The notes beneath the pieces are model-generated. The model did not search any database and was not told the DNA's origin. It saw nothing but the letters and a program-made list of their open reading frames with translations. From Drosophila miranda (taxonomy: Eukaryota > Arthropoda > Insecta > Diptera > Drosophilidae), in contig NW_022881647.1 of assembly GCF_003369915.1 (NCBI RefSeq), forward strand, positions 992,001-1,056,000: 64,000 bases of DNA, given 5' to 3'. The translations under genes were made by a program, and so were the position numbers. This document shows, piece by piece, positions 1 through 11,245 of the stretch. How positions within the stretch are numbered: the stretch's first letter is position 1; each line of letters starts with the position of its first letter.

Positions 1-728
<728 letters not shown>

Positions 729-1256
729 TTCTACTAAAATTAGTCCCAGCTTGTAACTAAACGAGTCAATAACAAAAATGTACGAATACGAACTTCCCTC
801 GCTAAAACTCTATATTGATCTAGAGCTATCTGTTTACTTGGGAAATCAGATCTCCTGGATCCTAGACTTGCATGCCCAACGACAGGATATACCTTAAAGA
901 TGAAACCATTTCAGAAATTGAACGAATATATAGCGATATTAATTTAATAAAATGAGAAAACATGAGCCACACCACTAAGTTTTGGACTGAGGCTACTTTT
1001 ATATAGATTCTTGAGTAAACCGCAGATCTCTTGTGCTGGCAGCTGTTACTGTCCAATGTTGTTATTGCCGCGTCATACGCGAATATTGAGTTTTTGGTTT
1101 TTAGAAAAACTAGGATATTCCAAGAAACTAAGCAGGACGACTATCCATACAGTATAATAGATGTGCCAGTTCATGCACCGAACATGTCACAAGCGAACTT
1201 TTCTGGATGAGATCCCAGACTAACGCGACTAAGATCGCGACTAACGCCGCGACATC
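729..1256. other. AT-rich spacer, no gene seen
   Basis: Region between the protease pseudogene and the RasGEF locus. I see no conserved coding frame or RNA gene. It presumably holds the protease 3' UTR and promoter-proximal DNA of the next gene. Confidence 0.5.
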
Positions 1257-1397
1257 ATGAGCAGCCCATTCATACGCACGCCGAATCAAACGCAGGGCTT
1301 CAGCTTTCCAGACGAGTACATTTTACAGAGGACCTATGTACCCTACTCTTCGTCACAAACCGTAGTCGTATCCGATCTTTTCCACTTGTTCATTTAT
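1257..1397 (+). CDS. Possible 5' coding exon (unrecognised)
   Basis: An ATG at 1257 opens a short frame starting MSSPFIRTPNQTQGF that looks protein-like and GC-richer than its surroundings. It lies upstream of the RasGEF homology on the same strand, so it could be that gene's first exon. I found no convincing splice donor and I do not recognise the peptide. It could also be a chance frame. Confidence 0.2.
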
Positions 1398-1439
1398 TAA
1401 TGCTAAGCTAAAATCATCCTTGCTTTATATCCTTTATCG

Positions 1440-1925
1440 AGAAAGCTATCCCAACTACAAAAAGGCGTGCACGCCGAGATAGGTTCACTAATAGCGGAGA
1501 AAACCAAATGTTTTGATTGGGGAAAATGTCCTTAATCCTTGATAAAGACTTCATTAAATTAGGGACATTTTTTCGACCACAGGAAGCCGTCTACGCCTAG
1601 ATCGGCCCAAAAATATCCAAGAAAACTGAATATCCAAAGCAAATAAGAAAAGAAAGCAAAGAAATAACAAAGTATCAGGGACAGATTCTAGTCAGGGCGG
1701 CTATGGCATGACCCGATTGGGCCTCAAATAAGAGAGAAAACATGATATATATTTTATTCGATCGGCCCCGAAATAAGGAGAAAACAAGATATATGTTATA
1801 TGTCTGGGGAAAAATATCCTTAATACTTGGTCCTTGATAAGGACTCCATCACATCAAGGATGTTATTCCGAACAACAGGAAGCCATCGCCATGACTAGAT
1901 CGGGCTTCAAGTAACGGAGAAAACA
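1440..1925. repeat. Decayed repeat with internal near-duplications
   Basis: Two degenerate copies of one segment can be seen. The CACAGGAAGCCGTC stretch near 1579 recurs as AACAGGAAGCCATC near 1874, each followed by CTAGATCGG. The segment GAGAAAACATGATATAT near 1734 recurs as GAGAAAACAAGATATAT near 1777. No coding frame. It looks like old dispersed repeat DNA; the family is not identified. Confidence 0.5.
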
Positions 1926-2011
1926 ACAACTCTAAACTTGCGACCGCTCTAATTATCAAAATAATAATAATACAATAAAAATCAAAAATAATAATTATAC
2001 AAAAAAATTAT

Positions 2012-2425
2012 TGTCGGCGTGGCTGAGAATTCTATCTAGCTAGTAATATTCGACGGAATATCAAAAGTGAGAATATATATAATATAACTAGAATTCGTCA
2101 GTGTATTTACGTATAATTTAAAAATGAGACGGTATATTTACGTATATAATGGTATATTTTGTCAATTTCATTCAATCTATTAAATTTCATTTTCAAACGG
2201 TATATAAAAATCCAATAAAAGCAAGTATTTAGAATAGGCCAGTCAAGGCCAAAATTGATTCATTAAACGGATCAAATTATGTGGGCAGGGCTGAGCATTC
2301 TATCTAGCTAGTAATATTCGACGGATTATCAAAAACGAGGAATATGTAATATAGAACTTGAATTCGTCAGTATATTTACGGCATATTTTTTTAATGAGAC
2401 GGTATATTTCTGATGGTCGGATTGG
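2012..2425 (+). repeat. Two copies of a ~140-bp AT-rich repeat with promoter-like GGTATATTT motifs
   Basis: Copies at about 2012-2152 and 2280-2420 share CTATCTAGCTAGTAATATTC, then ATTCGTCAG, then a block of the form TATTTACG-(n)-ATGAGACGGTATATTT. The GACGGTATATTT part resembles Drosophila core-promoter motif 6 (KTYRGTATWTTT). Downstream at about 2430 TACCATCCCTAG resembles motif 7. It could be a duplicated promoter segment for the RasGEF gene, or a repeat carrying such motifs. The tail of copy two also resembles 30626-30668 on the other strand. Confidence 0.5.
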
Positions 2426-2740
2426 GTACCATCCCTAGTTTGACAACAATAATAAAAAATTACAAATTAAATAAATTGGGCAAAAAATTAAAACGATATT
2501 AGGATGACAGGGGAGAATTCATGTGCAAATCAATGTACTTGCCATGAGAAATGGCGACTGTGCGTCATATGGAAGGCCAACGAGCAGCATTTTTCCTGCA
2601 GGTGTATTTTGGACAGCGGAACCAGCGCCAGCCCACTTTTGAGAAAGTGGGGCGTTGTCACGCTTTGCAAATCCTAATCTCGAGCTTCCTTCTTCCAGAA
2701 GTACTCGATAGTGCATGTGCATAGAGTTTAATCCAAAGAG

Positions 2741-2765
2741 CCCCCCCCCCCCCCCCCCCCCCCCC
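2741..2765. repeat. Poly-C tract (25 C)
   Basis: An uninterrupted run of 25 C in otherwise AT-rich DNA. Such long C runs are uncommon in Drosophila and may be a real slippage site or a length error in the assembly. Confidence 0.9.
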
Positions 2766-2896
2766 TCAGGGTCATTTCGCATTTTACCAACCAACACACG
2801 CGCACAGCCAAAGTCAACCTCCTAATCGTTAATACCTACCCGACTAACGACTAACCACCATGACGAAGATATTATGAATGCTGTAGAAATCTCTTT

Positions 2897-5234
2897 TCGG
2901 TAAGGACGTGAAGATTGTGGACTGCGAGACCTCATCCTCCGTGCAGCAGGAGGAGGTGTTGCTGATCAACGGCGTGCCTGTCAAGTTGGATGGCATCCCG
3001 GCGGACGATGTGAGGCCATCAAGGCAGCGCTGCTCGATGCCAGATGCCGTCGGTGGAGCATCTGAACCAACTATTTTTCGCGCCGGCCTGGCTCAGCAGC
3101 CCATCGAGGTGAAACGTCGCTGACAGTCAAGTCTTCCCTTACGACCACCGAGAGGTGCTGGTGTCTCGCAATGACAGATCCTGGATGAACGCACCGTGGA
3201 GACCAAGGAGCACTTCAATCATCAGTCGCATCAAAAGGAAATCTGGCGTCCCATCAAACAGCACTCGGCTCTGGATCGCGCCACTCCCGAAAACGCACTC
3301 AAATATGGAATGAATTCGAATTCCACGCTGGCCTCGCAGGCCACCGACTCTCACGACCGTCCGGCGAATGCTCTGGGTCGTCAACTGAATGAAACCTTCT
3401 CGAATGCTTCGCTGATGTCCTCCAGCTCGGCCATAACCGGCTCAGATCAGGTGATTGCTCCGTTTCATCCACCACAGTTGGCGACAAGAGCTCGAATATA
3501 AGCAGCTGCGACTCCGCCATGACGGCCTCTTCCACAGCGTCTCCCATGAGTGCGCCCTGGTCGCATCCCCGCGACACTCTGACAGACTCCATGTACTGTG
3601 ACATTCCCAGCTCGGCAGATGAGCAGATGCAGTCTCCATACTCGTAAATTAGACGCGAAGTCATATCCGTGATTGCTTTTTCTAATCCGTTTCCCTTGCA
3701 GAACACCCATCTGCAAATCACAGAGCCATGCGACATAGTAGCCGTTGATTGCCAAACACCACCAGCTTACGCCAAAGACATGCCCAAGACCGGCAACCTG
3801 GACTCGCCTGGTCAGCCTGCTTACCAACAGCCAGAACAAAGAATTTGAGTTCACATTTCTGGTTTGTGGCCGTCTGTTCCTGCAGCCGCAAGAGCTGCTT
3901 TTGCGTATCGTAACAAGTGCCAATCAAGACAGGATTACGCTGCTCCGGCTGCTCAAGCAATGGCTAAACGTTTGCCCCACCGACTTTCGCAACGAGGCAC
4001 TGCTCCAGAGTTGGACAAGCAAAAAAAAAGACGTGGCATTGGCAGCCTTTCTAGACGATATTTCTCATTCTCAGGACCAGCGGGATGCAAGGGACGCACA
4101 CAACTGCAGTATCTGCTGGCCAAGCAGTCGTCGGGCAGCTCTCTGGACGACAAAGCAGTATTAAGTCATTAAAACGATTCGCCGCCAACGTCTACAAGAT
4201 GGACAATGTGCTCAACAATTGCAGCAAACCCTTGGAATTAGCCCACCAATTGTATGCCATCGAGTATGCCTATTTATCGCAAATACGTCTGGAAGAATTT
4301 GTGGAAATGCTTGCCAAGGGCGAACTGAAAACGTGCATGTTGCAGACCAAGGCAGGCACCTTGGGCTCCAATTGCATCAGCACGTAACCATCGGCAGCTA
4401 TGTGCAGTGGTTTAATCAGTTGAGCTATCTGACTGCCACGGAAATAATAAAGGTGAGCGTAAAGGTGACATCATATTATCGACTGTACACCAATTACACT
4501 TATTTTATATCCAACAGCTTGGCAAGAAGTCCCATCGTGCCCAAATGATTGACTTCTGGGTTGAGACCGCTCTGGAGTGCTTCAACACGGGCAACTTCAA
4601 CAGCCTTATGGCCATTCTGACGGCCCTTAACTTGACTGCCATAGCTCGTCTCAAGAAACTGTATGTTCCTTTAACTCTAGGACTCTATGACAAACAAATA
4701 ATAATATAAAACTCATCACTTTTAGTGGGCAAAAGTGCAGACGACTAAATTCGAGGCTTGGAACATCAAATGGATCCCAGCTCGAACTTCCTCAACTATC
4801 GGTCGACCATGAAGGCAGCCGTCTGGCGCTCGGAGCGGGAGATGGCCAACAAAATCGAGCGTGCCATCATACCATTCTTTTCGCTGTTCCTCAAGGACCT
4901 CCATGCCATAAACGAAAGCCACGAAACAAAGTGAGTAATCCTTGCTCGTGACCACTGAATTGTAGAGAATTAACACATATATATACTATTAATACAGATT
5001 GGCCGACGGAACCATTAACTTTGAGAAGTGCCGACTCTTTGGCACCCAATGAGCAACTTTTTCAAGTGGCAACGGCTGGACTGTCCCTACGAGCAGGTGG
5101 CAAACGTGGTGGCCTATTTGCAGAAGCGGAAGCCCTGTCGGAGAATCTACTGATGAAGGCCTCCTACGAATGCGAGCCGCCGGACAATGCGAGGAGAAGG
5201 ATCATTACAAAACGCTGAAATCTACAAAGAAATC
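2897..5234 (+). pseudogene. RasGEF (RASGEF1-type, CDC25 domain), frameshifted
   Basis: A Ras-family guanine nucleotide exchange factor: an N-terminal region, a RasGEF_N-like segment near 3750-4180 (FEFTFLVCGRLFLQPQELL) and a CDC25 catalytic domain from about 4200 (LAHQLYAIEYAYLSQI, then YVQWFNQLSYLTATEI, then NFNSLMAILTALNL). The layout matches the RASGEF1A/B/C family; the fly relative is probably CG4853. Introns with GT-AG ends are visible at about 4452-4518 and 4931-4998. The coding frame jumps repeatedly: around 3120 and 3480, at about 4380, at about 4770 (1-bp loss just before the EHQMDPSSNF region) and near 5045. The last frame ends at TAA 5232-5234. With shifts inside the catalytic domain, no functional exchange factor can be made. 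Confidence 0.85.
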
Positions 5235-5577
5235 GAACACCTAATCATTAACGACAATCCGCGGGGAATGACAGGAACCCGAAGACAATGCAATTGCCTC
5301 GCACATCTTTTCTTGCATTTCCATGTAGCGCAGAAACCGTAACAATAATACTTTAACACAGCAATAGTAGTGGTTATCTGTACTTAAGCTTAAACGATGG
5401 TATATTTAAATTGAAATTGATTTATATATACAGTGATGGCATTTAATTAGAAACATCAAAAATATTCATACAAATTACTAAAGTAACCTTTTAAAAGTTG
5501 CATTTTAGGCGTTAAATACAACAAAAATACATAATTTTAAAACCTCTAACTCATCACGATTGTATTGTTCTTGGTCC
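5235..5577. other. Convergent 3' spacer between RasGEF and APC10
   Basis: Tail-to-tail spacer, AT-rich, with several A/T-rich stretches suited to 3' UTRs and poly(A) signals of both genes. No other gene seen. Confidence 0.6.
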
Positions 5578-6217
5578 TCAACGAATGGTGGCAAACTTCT
5601 GAAAATCCACAGTTCCGAACTTGCCGAACGGATCCAGGGGATAGTGTTTGCCCTCGACGGGGGCATGTATGCGAATCTGGCGCATGTGGGTGTCTCGGCC
5701 GTTCTGATGATTCGAAATGACTGCGATTTGCAGCATGAATGTGCGTATGGACTTCACATTACCGTCCTTGATGGGCACTTGCACCCAGCCGGTGGGCTCT
5801 GTCAGATCAAGTACTTGCAACTCCTGAAGATCGTTGAAATTAGTGCCCGATCGGAGATACGCGATGGTGTGTAGCTCTCGTCCAGCTTGTAGTCGGTGTA
5901 GATGTAGATCTGGCTGATGTTTGTCCGCTTGTGGAATTGAATGTTGACCAGGTGCGCAATTGTCCGTCTGACTGCCAGTAGGTGTCCATGATGTTGTCCG
6001 GAGCCGCTCCACCCGAATCCTAAATATCAGATATTTCAAAGGAATGCAACATACATAGGCTGAACGGGGAAGCTCTTACCGGCTTACAGGAAGACAGGCT
6101 CCATACAGCTTGGGCGCCAACCTCGCGCACAAGTCCAAGTCGCTCCTCGGCCAGCGGATCCTCATCGCTGGTTGGGGGTGGATTGATTGGTATGTCCTCA
6201 TCCATTGAGGATGTCAT
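5578..6217 (-). pseudogene. APC10: APC10 / Doc1 subunit of the anaphase-promoting complex, frameshifted
   Basis: APC10 helps the APC/C ubiquitin ligase bind D-box substrates through its DOC domain. Exon 1 runs 6217-6080 and reads MTSSMDEDIPINPPP then VREVGAQAVWSLSSCKP, with a good donor GTAAGA. Exon 2 follows a TTTAG acceptor and begins DSGGAAPDNIMDTYWQSDG, a DOC-domain signature. Just after this the frame shifts (near 5960). It shifts back near 5865, where SGTNFNDLQELQVLDL and NHQNGRDTHMRQI resume and continue to the TGA at 5578-5580. The amino acids between the two shifts are lost in every frame. Length and ends fit a complete fly APC10. It is divergent from Imp3 across 208 bp. Confidence 0.9.
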
Positions 6218-6425
6218 GATTAGCGCAGCTATTTTTAAGTCCGTATTTTATTCCTATTTACTTTAGTTTGTTTTGATTTTCAGTTTGTCAACACCCACTT
6301 CCAGCACTACTCTTCGACGCAAATCAGCTGTGACAAACAACGGCGTGCACACGCGTTTTCCAACACTCTCCCTTCGCACATGTGCGACTTTTGAATAAAT
6401 AGAAAATTAAATAAATAGAAACGAA
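6218..6425. promoter_or_regulatory. Divergent promoter shared by APC10 (-) and Imp3 (+)
   Basis: Only 208 bp separate the two start codons. At 6323-6332 ATCAGCTGTG closely matches the Drosophila core-promoter E-box motif 5 (AWCAGCTGWT), typical of housekeeping TATA-less promoters. No TATA box seen. The functional assignment is inference. Confidence 0.6.
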
Positions 6426-7003
6426 ATGGTGCGTAAACTCAATTTCCATGAGCAGAAAACTGCTCAAAAAGGTGGACTTCATTACCTGGAAGGTGGATAA
6501 TAGCGGCAAGGAGAACAAGATCTTGAGACGCTATCACATACAAAAGCGTGAGGACTATACAAATTGAGTTCCCTCAGCAAGACTGCATCAGCTTGGACAC
6601 TTGTTTAATTGTATGTGCATTTACAGGTACAATAAACTATCCAGGAAATTCGCGAACTGCCGAGCAAATAGCGAAGCTAGATGCGCCCCTGAGACGGCGG
6701 CCAAGACATCGGCCAGTCACTTTTGCCGACGCGCCTGCCCGTAATCATGGTAAAAACGTAAGTGCTTTCCCTCTAAATCCATTTATTTTATTCAATAAAC
6801 ATTTGGTGTGCTTGCAGTTCGAATGTCGGAAAACCTAAAAAAACGCCACAGACCTGATCGAGCACGGCCATGTTCGTGTGGCCCCGAAATGGTCAAGGAT
6901 CCAGCCTTCCTTGTCTCCAGAAACCTGGAAGATTTTGTGACATGGGTGGATCAAAGAGCACGTGCTGCGCTATAACGATATGCGGGACGATTTCCAAATG
7001 TAA
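6426..7003 (+). pseudogene. Imp3: Imp3 (U3 snoRNP, small-subunit processome), broken by indels and a lost splice donor
   Basis: Imp3 is an S4-domain protein that binds U3 snoRNA during 18S rRNA processing. The ATG at 6426 starts MVRKLNFHEQK, then one extra A near 6458 shifts the frame; the next frame reads VDFITWKVDN and IQKREDYT. Exon 1 should end near 6560 with a GTGAGT donor, but the sequence is TTGAGT, so the donor G is mutated. The next acceptor (TTTACAG) is kept and is followed by YNKLSRK, then 1-bp losses in the next stretch. The second intron has GTAAGT near 6759. The last exon matches the family (IEHGHVRV-like, NLEDFVTWVD-like, NDMRDDFQM) and ends at TAA 7001-7003. Every exon carries at least one lesion. 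Orthology to CG4866 is probable. Confidence 0.9.
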
Positions 7004-8556
7004 AAGCGCTGTCGATTTACCTTTAAGATGGATATTTTTTTAATAAAAGTAGAATTACAAACACGAATGGCGTTTTGTTAAATAATCATTTTCAATAACT
7101 TTATTACATTTCATATAATAATGTTTAGATCTCATTAACATTATTCATTAATATGGAGCCCAGTCACGGCAAGGGGCGTGACTGCGCCTACCCACGCATT
7201 CATATACATTCGTCTCATTCAGACAGAATCAGAATCGTTCCGTAATGGCGGTTCAAGGTTGAGTTGGTTATGCCCCCTATTAGTTTCGATCGACCGCCTC
7301 TAATAGTTTTCAGTTACAAAATAGGGCCCGGTCTGGCTTCGAAATATCATTTAAAATCAAGAGTTTCCAGCAGAGTAAACTGCACAAACTATACATAATA
7401 AGGGCTTGCGTTGACAATCATCGATCGTTCATTTGTAAAACAGGGTGAGTGTAGGGTTAGAGACTGAGGTGAAGGTGAAGGGGTGCACAAACGTTGAGCG
7501 GTCTAAAAGGGTGCTGATCGGATGCGACTTCACAGAGTTAAAAGTAGTCAAGTCGATGGCAGTTGCCGAAGTCAATTCCTTGCTGGTGCCGCAGTCGAGC
7601 AGGACAGGGGCTAGACCCAAATCAAAGGGGAAAATGCATGTGCAGATCGACTAAACTTAAGAGCTCTTCACTGTTGAATGAATGTTGCATAGGCAACTTT
7701 TGCGAAACTTTAGAGTCGGACTGACTGCTTACGACGCACGAATCGGACTTTGCTGCGAAATCTGAGGGAAATTTCGATTCCGTCTGTGGCAGTCAAAGTC
7801 TTTCAAATTGTACAGATATAGATATCTTTAAATATTAGTTGCATTATTATTCCTTTTTAAATACGCATAAAAAGTAATTATTAATTAGTGTTAAAATAAA
7901 TAGCTAGTGCATTAAAATTAGAGTCGACTTTGGCAGCGGCCTCATTTTACACAATTCAGCTTCCGACCAAGGCCATGAAAAATTTCACATGATTAACTTC
8001 ATAACAATATAAAATAATAAAACAAATTAATAAAAAGTGATTTTCTACATTTGTTCTTCCGTTTTCCCCTCTAGTTACACTTCAGCGAGACGCTCACATG
8101 ACATGCTGAATCCTGCACGAAAACTAACAAAAATACAATTATTCAAGGGCTTCATTACATTCTTTTGGCATTTGTGTTGTCTGCTTTTTGCCCATTACAT
8201 TTTTGTTGCTTAAATTCTTAGGCGGATATATATGCTTTTATATTGAAAATAAATATTCAATCGCATCGTTTACTCACTACAAAATTTTCTGTAAATTCAA
8301 ATTTCTCGTTTCTCAAGCATGTGCTATTACTTTAAAACCGAGTTGCCCACGTCCCAGTGTCCCACCCCCTATACCATAACCCTCGCCCATAAGTCCCTCC
8401 GTGAGCTATGGAAAGACCTCATGGTTGGTTCGAGTTATGGTTCGTAATGTTTCCATAGATGTCTTAATGCGCAATGTCGTAGAATAGTTTTTGTTCCGGC
8501 CAAACAGCGCCAAGCGCCCACTGGCCCGGAAACCGCTCCGCTCCGCTACGTTGCAC
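7004..8556. other. Spacer and Patronin 3' UTR region, no gene seen
   Basis: Convergent 3' region between Imp3 (+) and Patronin (-). AT-rich and without recognised domains. The short open frames near 7445-7654 match nothing I know. The part nearest 8556 is probably Patronin 3' UTR. Confidence 0.5.
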
Positions 8557-8701
8557 TTAGATCACAAGCGCCATATCCTTTTTGTTGGGCAACTGCACCC
8601 GCTTGCCCTGCCAGAGCGAGTTGTGTATTGTGAAGGCGTCGATGGTGACGGTCAGATGCTTGGTGTGCACTTGCGAGAAGCATTTGCCCCCTGAGTTATA
8701 T
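8557..8701 (-). pseudogene. Patronin: Patronin last exon: C-terminal half of CKK
   Basis: Acceptor TTTGCAG, then the frame YNSGGKCFSQVHTKHLTV and IHNSLWQGKRV to TAA at 8557-8559. This exon is itself open, but it follows a frameshifted exon. Confidence 0.9.
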
Positions 8702-8760
8702 CTGCAAAGGGAAGATCGAGTTAGTGGATGCTCAGGCGTAAGGATGTCACAGGTACCCAC

Positions 8761-9054
8761 TTGAAGAACTTATCGAAACATGACTTCGTCGACTTGACTA
8801 GGTCCGGTGCCGTACAGCTTGGTCACCTGGTCCCGGACTCGGGCATGTAGCTGTAGAGGGCGCGGAACTGGCAGCCCGCATCGCGGAAGAGTACTAGGAA
8901 GTGTTTCGCCTCCGAGCGTGCTATCTTCTCGAGCACTTTCTGTTTGGCCTCACGGTTCACGGCGCCCGGAAATACGCAGTATTCGACGCATTCAGTATAA
9001 TGCCGCGATTGGATTTTGCCGCTGGTTGCTTGTAGAGTTTTGGACCTGTCAATG
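8761..9054 (-). pseudogene. Patronin: Patronin CKK exon with two 1-bp indels
   Basis: Starts after TTGACAG and encodes the first part of CKK: EYCVFPGAVNREAKQKVLEK, then HFLVLFRDAGCQFRALYSY, then KLYGTGPSQVDEVM. A 1-bp loss near 8986 shifts the frame just before EYCVFPG. An extra T near 8776 turns the MFDKFFK region into an immediate stop (CGA TAA). Donor GTGGGT follows 8761. Microtubule binding would be lost. Confidence 0.9.
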
Positions 9055-9917
9055 CAAATCGCCTCAGTTAGCGGAATGGTCAATCACGATGTGGATATTC
9101 TCTACTACTCGGAGGTCTCAATGGCAAGCTTTTATATATTAAATTCCTCCAATTGTCTTATTATCGAAATGCAGGCTACGTGCACTATGTGAGCTAGAAC
9201 TTGGGCTCCAAAGTTAGAGCAAAGCTACGATGATACGTGGGAGTACTTAGACTTGAATGCAAAATCATAAAGTAACAAAAAATATACATATATTACAAAA
9301 AAACCTCCTATTATATAGATGGCGGATGTTTTAAGTATTTTGAACTGAATATTGCCTAATTTAGTATCTTATGCAAATTATTTTTTGAAAATTGTGAAGC
9401 GGTTATTCGGCCCATCTGGAGGGTTCGGTATTAGAAAGCTCTTTGGGTGTTGTGTTTTTCTACATTTATCACCGGGTAAACATTTGTCGGCTCTCGTTTG
9501 GTTATCGAAAGTCATGGATTTGACGGAACATGGGAGAGGAAAAAACCAAGTGTTTTGGACTCTACAGACTGTCGCAGCCCTCTAGAACTCGCATAGCTAT
9601 GTAGAACTCATACGTATGTCGAACAAAATCATATGGTGGAGTGGACAGAAGATGCATACGGATGCCAATTTAATGGAAAACGAGTGGAAATGAAATCAAA
9701 CGAAAAATGTTTCAATGAAATCATATCATATAGAATGAGGCGTTTCGAACATATTCGATCGTTATGTATGCGGGTTGATGACCAAAGGGTGTATGGATTG
9801 GTGGATTGGATGTGATTATATAACTGAGGATATAACTTTTGAAGTGTTTTATGGTATGGTTTTCTTGTTGTTGTTGTTGTTTGTTGTTGTAGTTTAATGT
9901 AGGCGAGAAATACAAAC
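9055..9917 (-). other. Patronin intron 20
   Basis: Non-coding spacer between the exons ending at 9918 and starting at 9054, with GTTTGT donor and TTGACAG acceptor. Includes a (GTT)n-rich stretch near 9865-9895. No other gene seen. Confidence 0.6.
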
Positions 9918-10113
9918 CCGAATATTCCATGTTAAAAATTCGGAGTTAATGAGAAATCGCTGGATCCATCATCAAATCCGCGACGTTTCGATATCAAACC
10001 TGGCGGCAAAGAGCCCGGTCCAGAGGAGGATGGCATATGCCTACCTGAAGCGCCCATTCCAGGCGAGGGTGCGCGCCTCGGCGGTGTGGCGCGTCCCAGT
10101 CCCGAATCTGTGT
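9918..10113 (-). pseudogene. Patronin: Patronin linker exon upstream of CKK, one frameshift
   Basis: After acceptor GGTTAG it reads TDSGLGRATPPRRAPSPGMG, then SGPGSLPPGLISKRRGFDDG, then LTPN. A lesion near 9933-9939 puts TAA in frame directly after LTPN. The downstream phase (TCG G, donor GTTTGT) fits the next exon. Confidence 0.85.
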
Positions 10114-11245
10114 CTAACCGGCAAGCAAGAGAGAGTCAATCAGCGGATCGGTCACATGCACAGCTCACAGTACACAGTACACAGCACACAGCACAGGCCC
10201 ATGCAGGTCCATGCAGATGGTAGCCGTTCGATGTATGGGATGCATTTTGGTTAGTCACCAGACGCGAGCACCAGGGAGCACGGCGATGGGTGGCGAGCGG
10301 GCGAGCGATGATTTCGTTTTGAGTTGGTTAATAATTTGTTGAATTTTTTGTTGTTGTTAATTTCAAGATTTGTTTTTGGTTTTTAGTCAAGGTTGATTTG
10401 AAAGAAAGAGAAATAAAAGAAGAGAATGTGTGCACAAAATTTAGTTAAGCCATTTCGTGGATCCTTCATTTAGAGATACTTAAAGCTAATTGATCAAGAT
10501 CTGGTTTTGAATCGAACAGGTTTATAGATGAGTATATGGATGGATATTTGTGTGTGTGTGGATTGTATCTGTATGTGCATGAATGTGGGAGTTAGTTCAC
10601 AAGAAATATGTATTTTTTTGCACAAAATGATTGAATTAAGCCCAGAACCTGTTGCGAATGGAAAAGCTGAAACCCTCAACCCTCACCCCGAAAAACGGCT
10701 GATACGAAAACAGGAGAAAAGCTTGAAGAGGGACCAGACAACCACCAACACCACCACCGCCACCGGATCAATAGAAACCGAATTGTCGCAGTCATAGCTC
10801 GCAAACGACGGTCAACACTTTTTCCCTTTGCTGTCTCGTCACTGACAAAACCGAAAAAGACCACGAAGACACGGTCTCTCACTGAGCAGAACACTTTTTG
10901 TCTCTTCGCTTGTGTTTCGGGTTTTCGGGTGAGCCGACACACGATCGTGTCAAGCGCTCACAGCAAAAGTGTCTTTAGATGAGCAGAACCAAAAAAGTGT
11001 CTGAGTAAAGTGTTTTAGTTTTTTTTTCGTGTATATGTTTATTTATTCATGTTTTCCGCATCTTTTGGGCTATTGTATTGTAATATGTATATTTATTTGC
11101 AAAATTGGCAAACGAACATTTTCGTTTTGCTTTTCACGATTCATTTTAAGCTCCAATAGTCAAACCGTATAGAATTCAGAAAAATTGATAGTTGCCATAA
11201 GCATCACACGTACAAGCACGCATACATACGCAAGACAGGAGGAGG
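10114..11245 (-). other. Patronin intron 19, downstream part
   Basis: AT-rich intronic DNA between exon 20 and the LINE insertion. Contains CAGTACACAGTACACAGC-type short repeats near 10168. No gene seen. Confidence 0.55.

Noticed and set aside
7445..7654. 70-codon plus frame, possibly a gag or protease relic
   Set aside because: No recognisable motif, and an equally long frame lies opposite it; not supportable.
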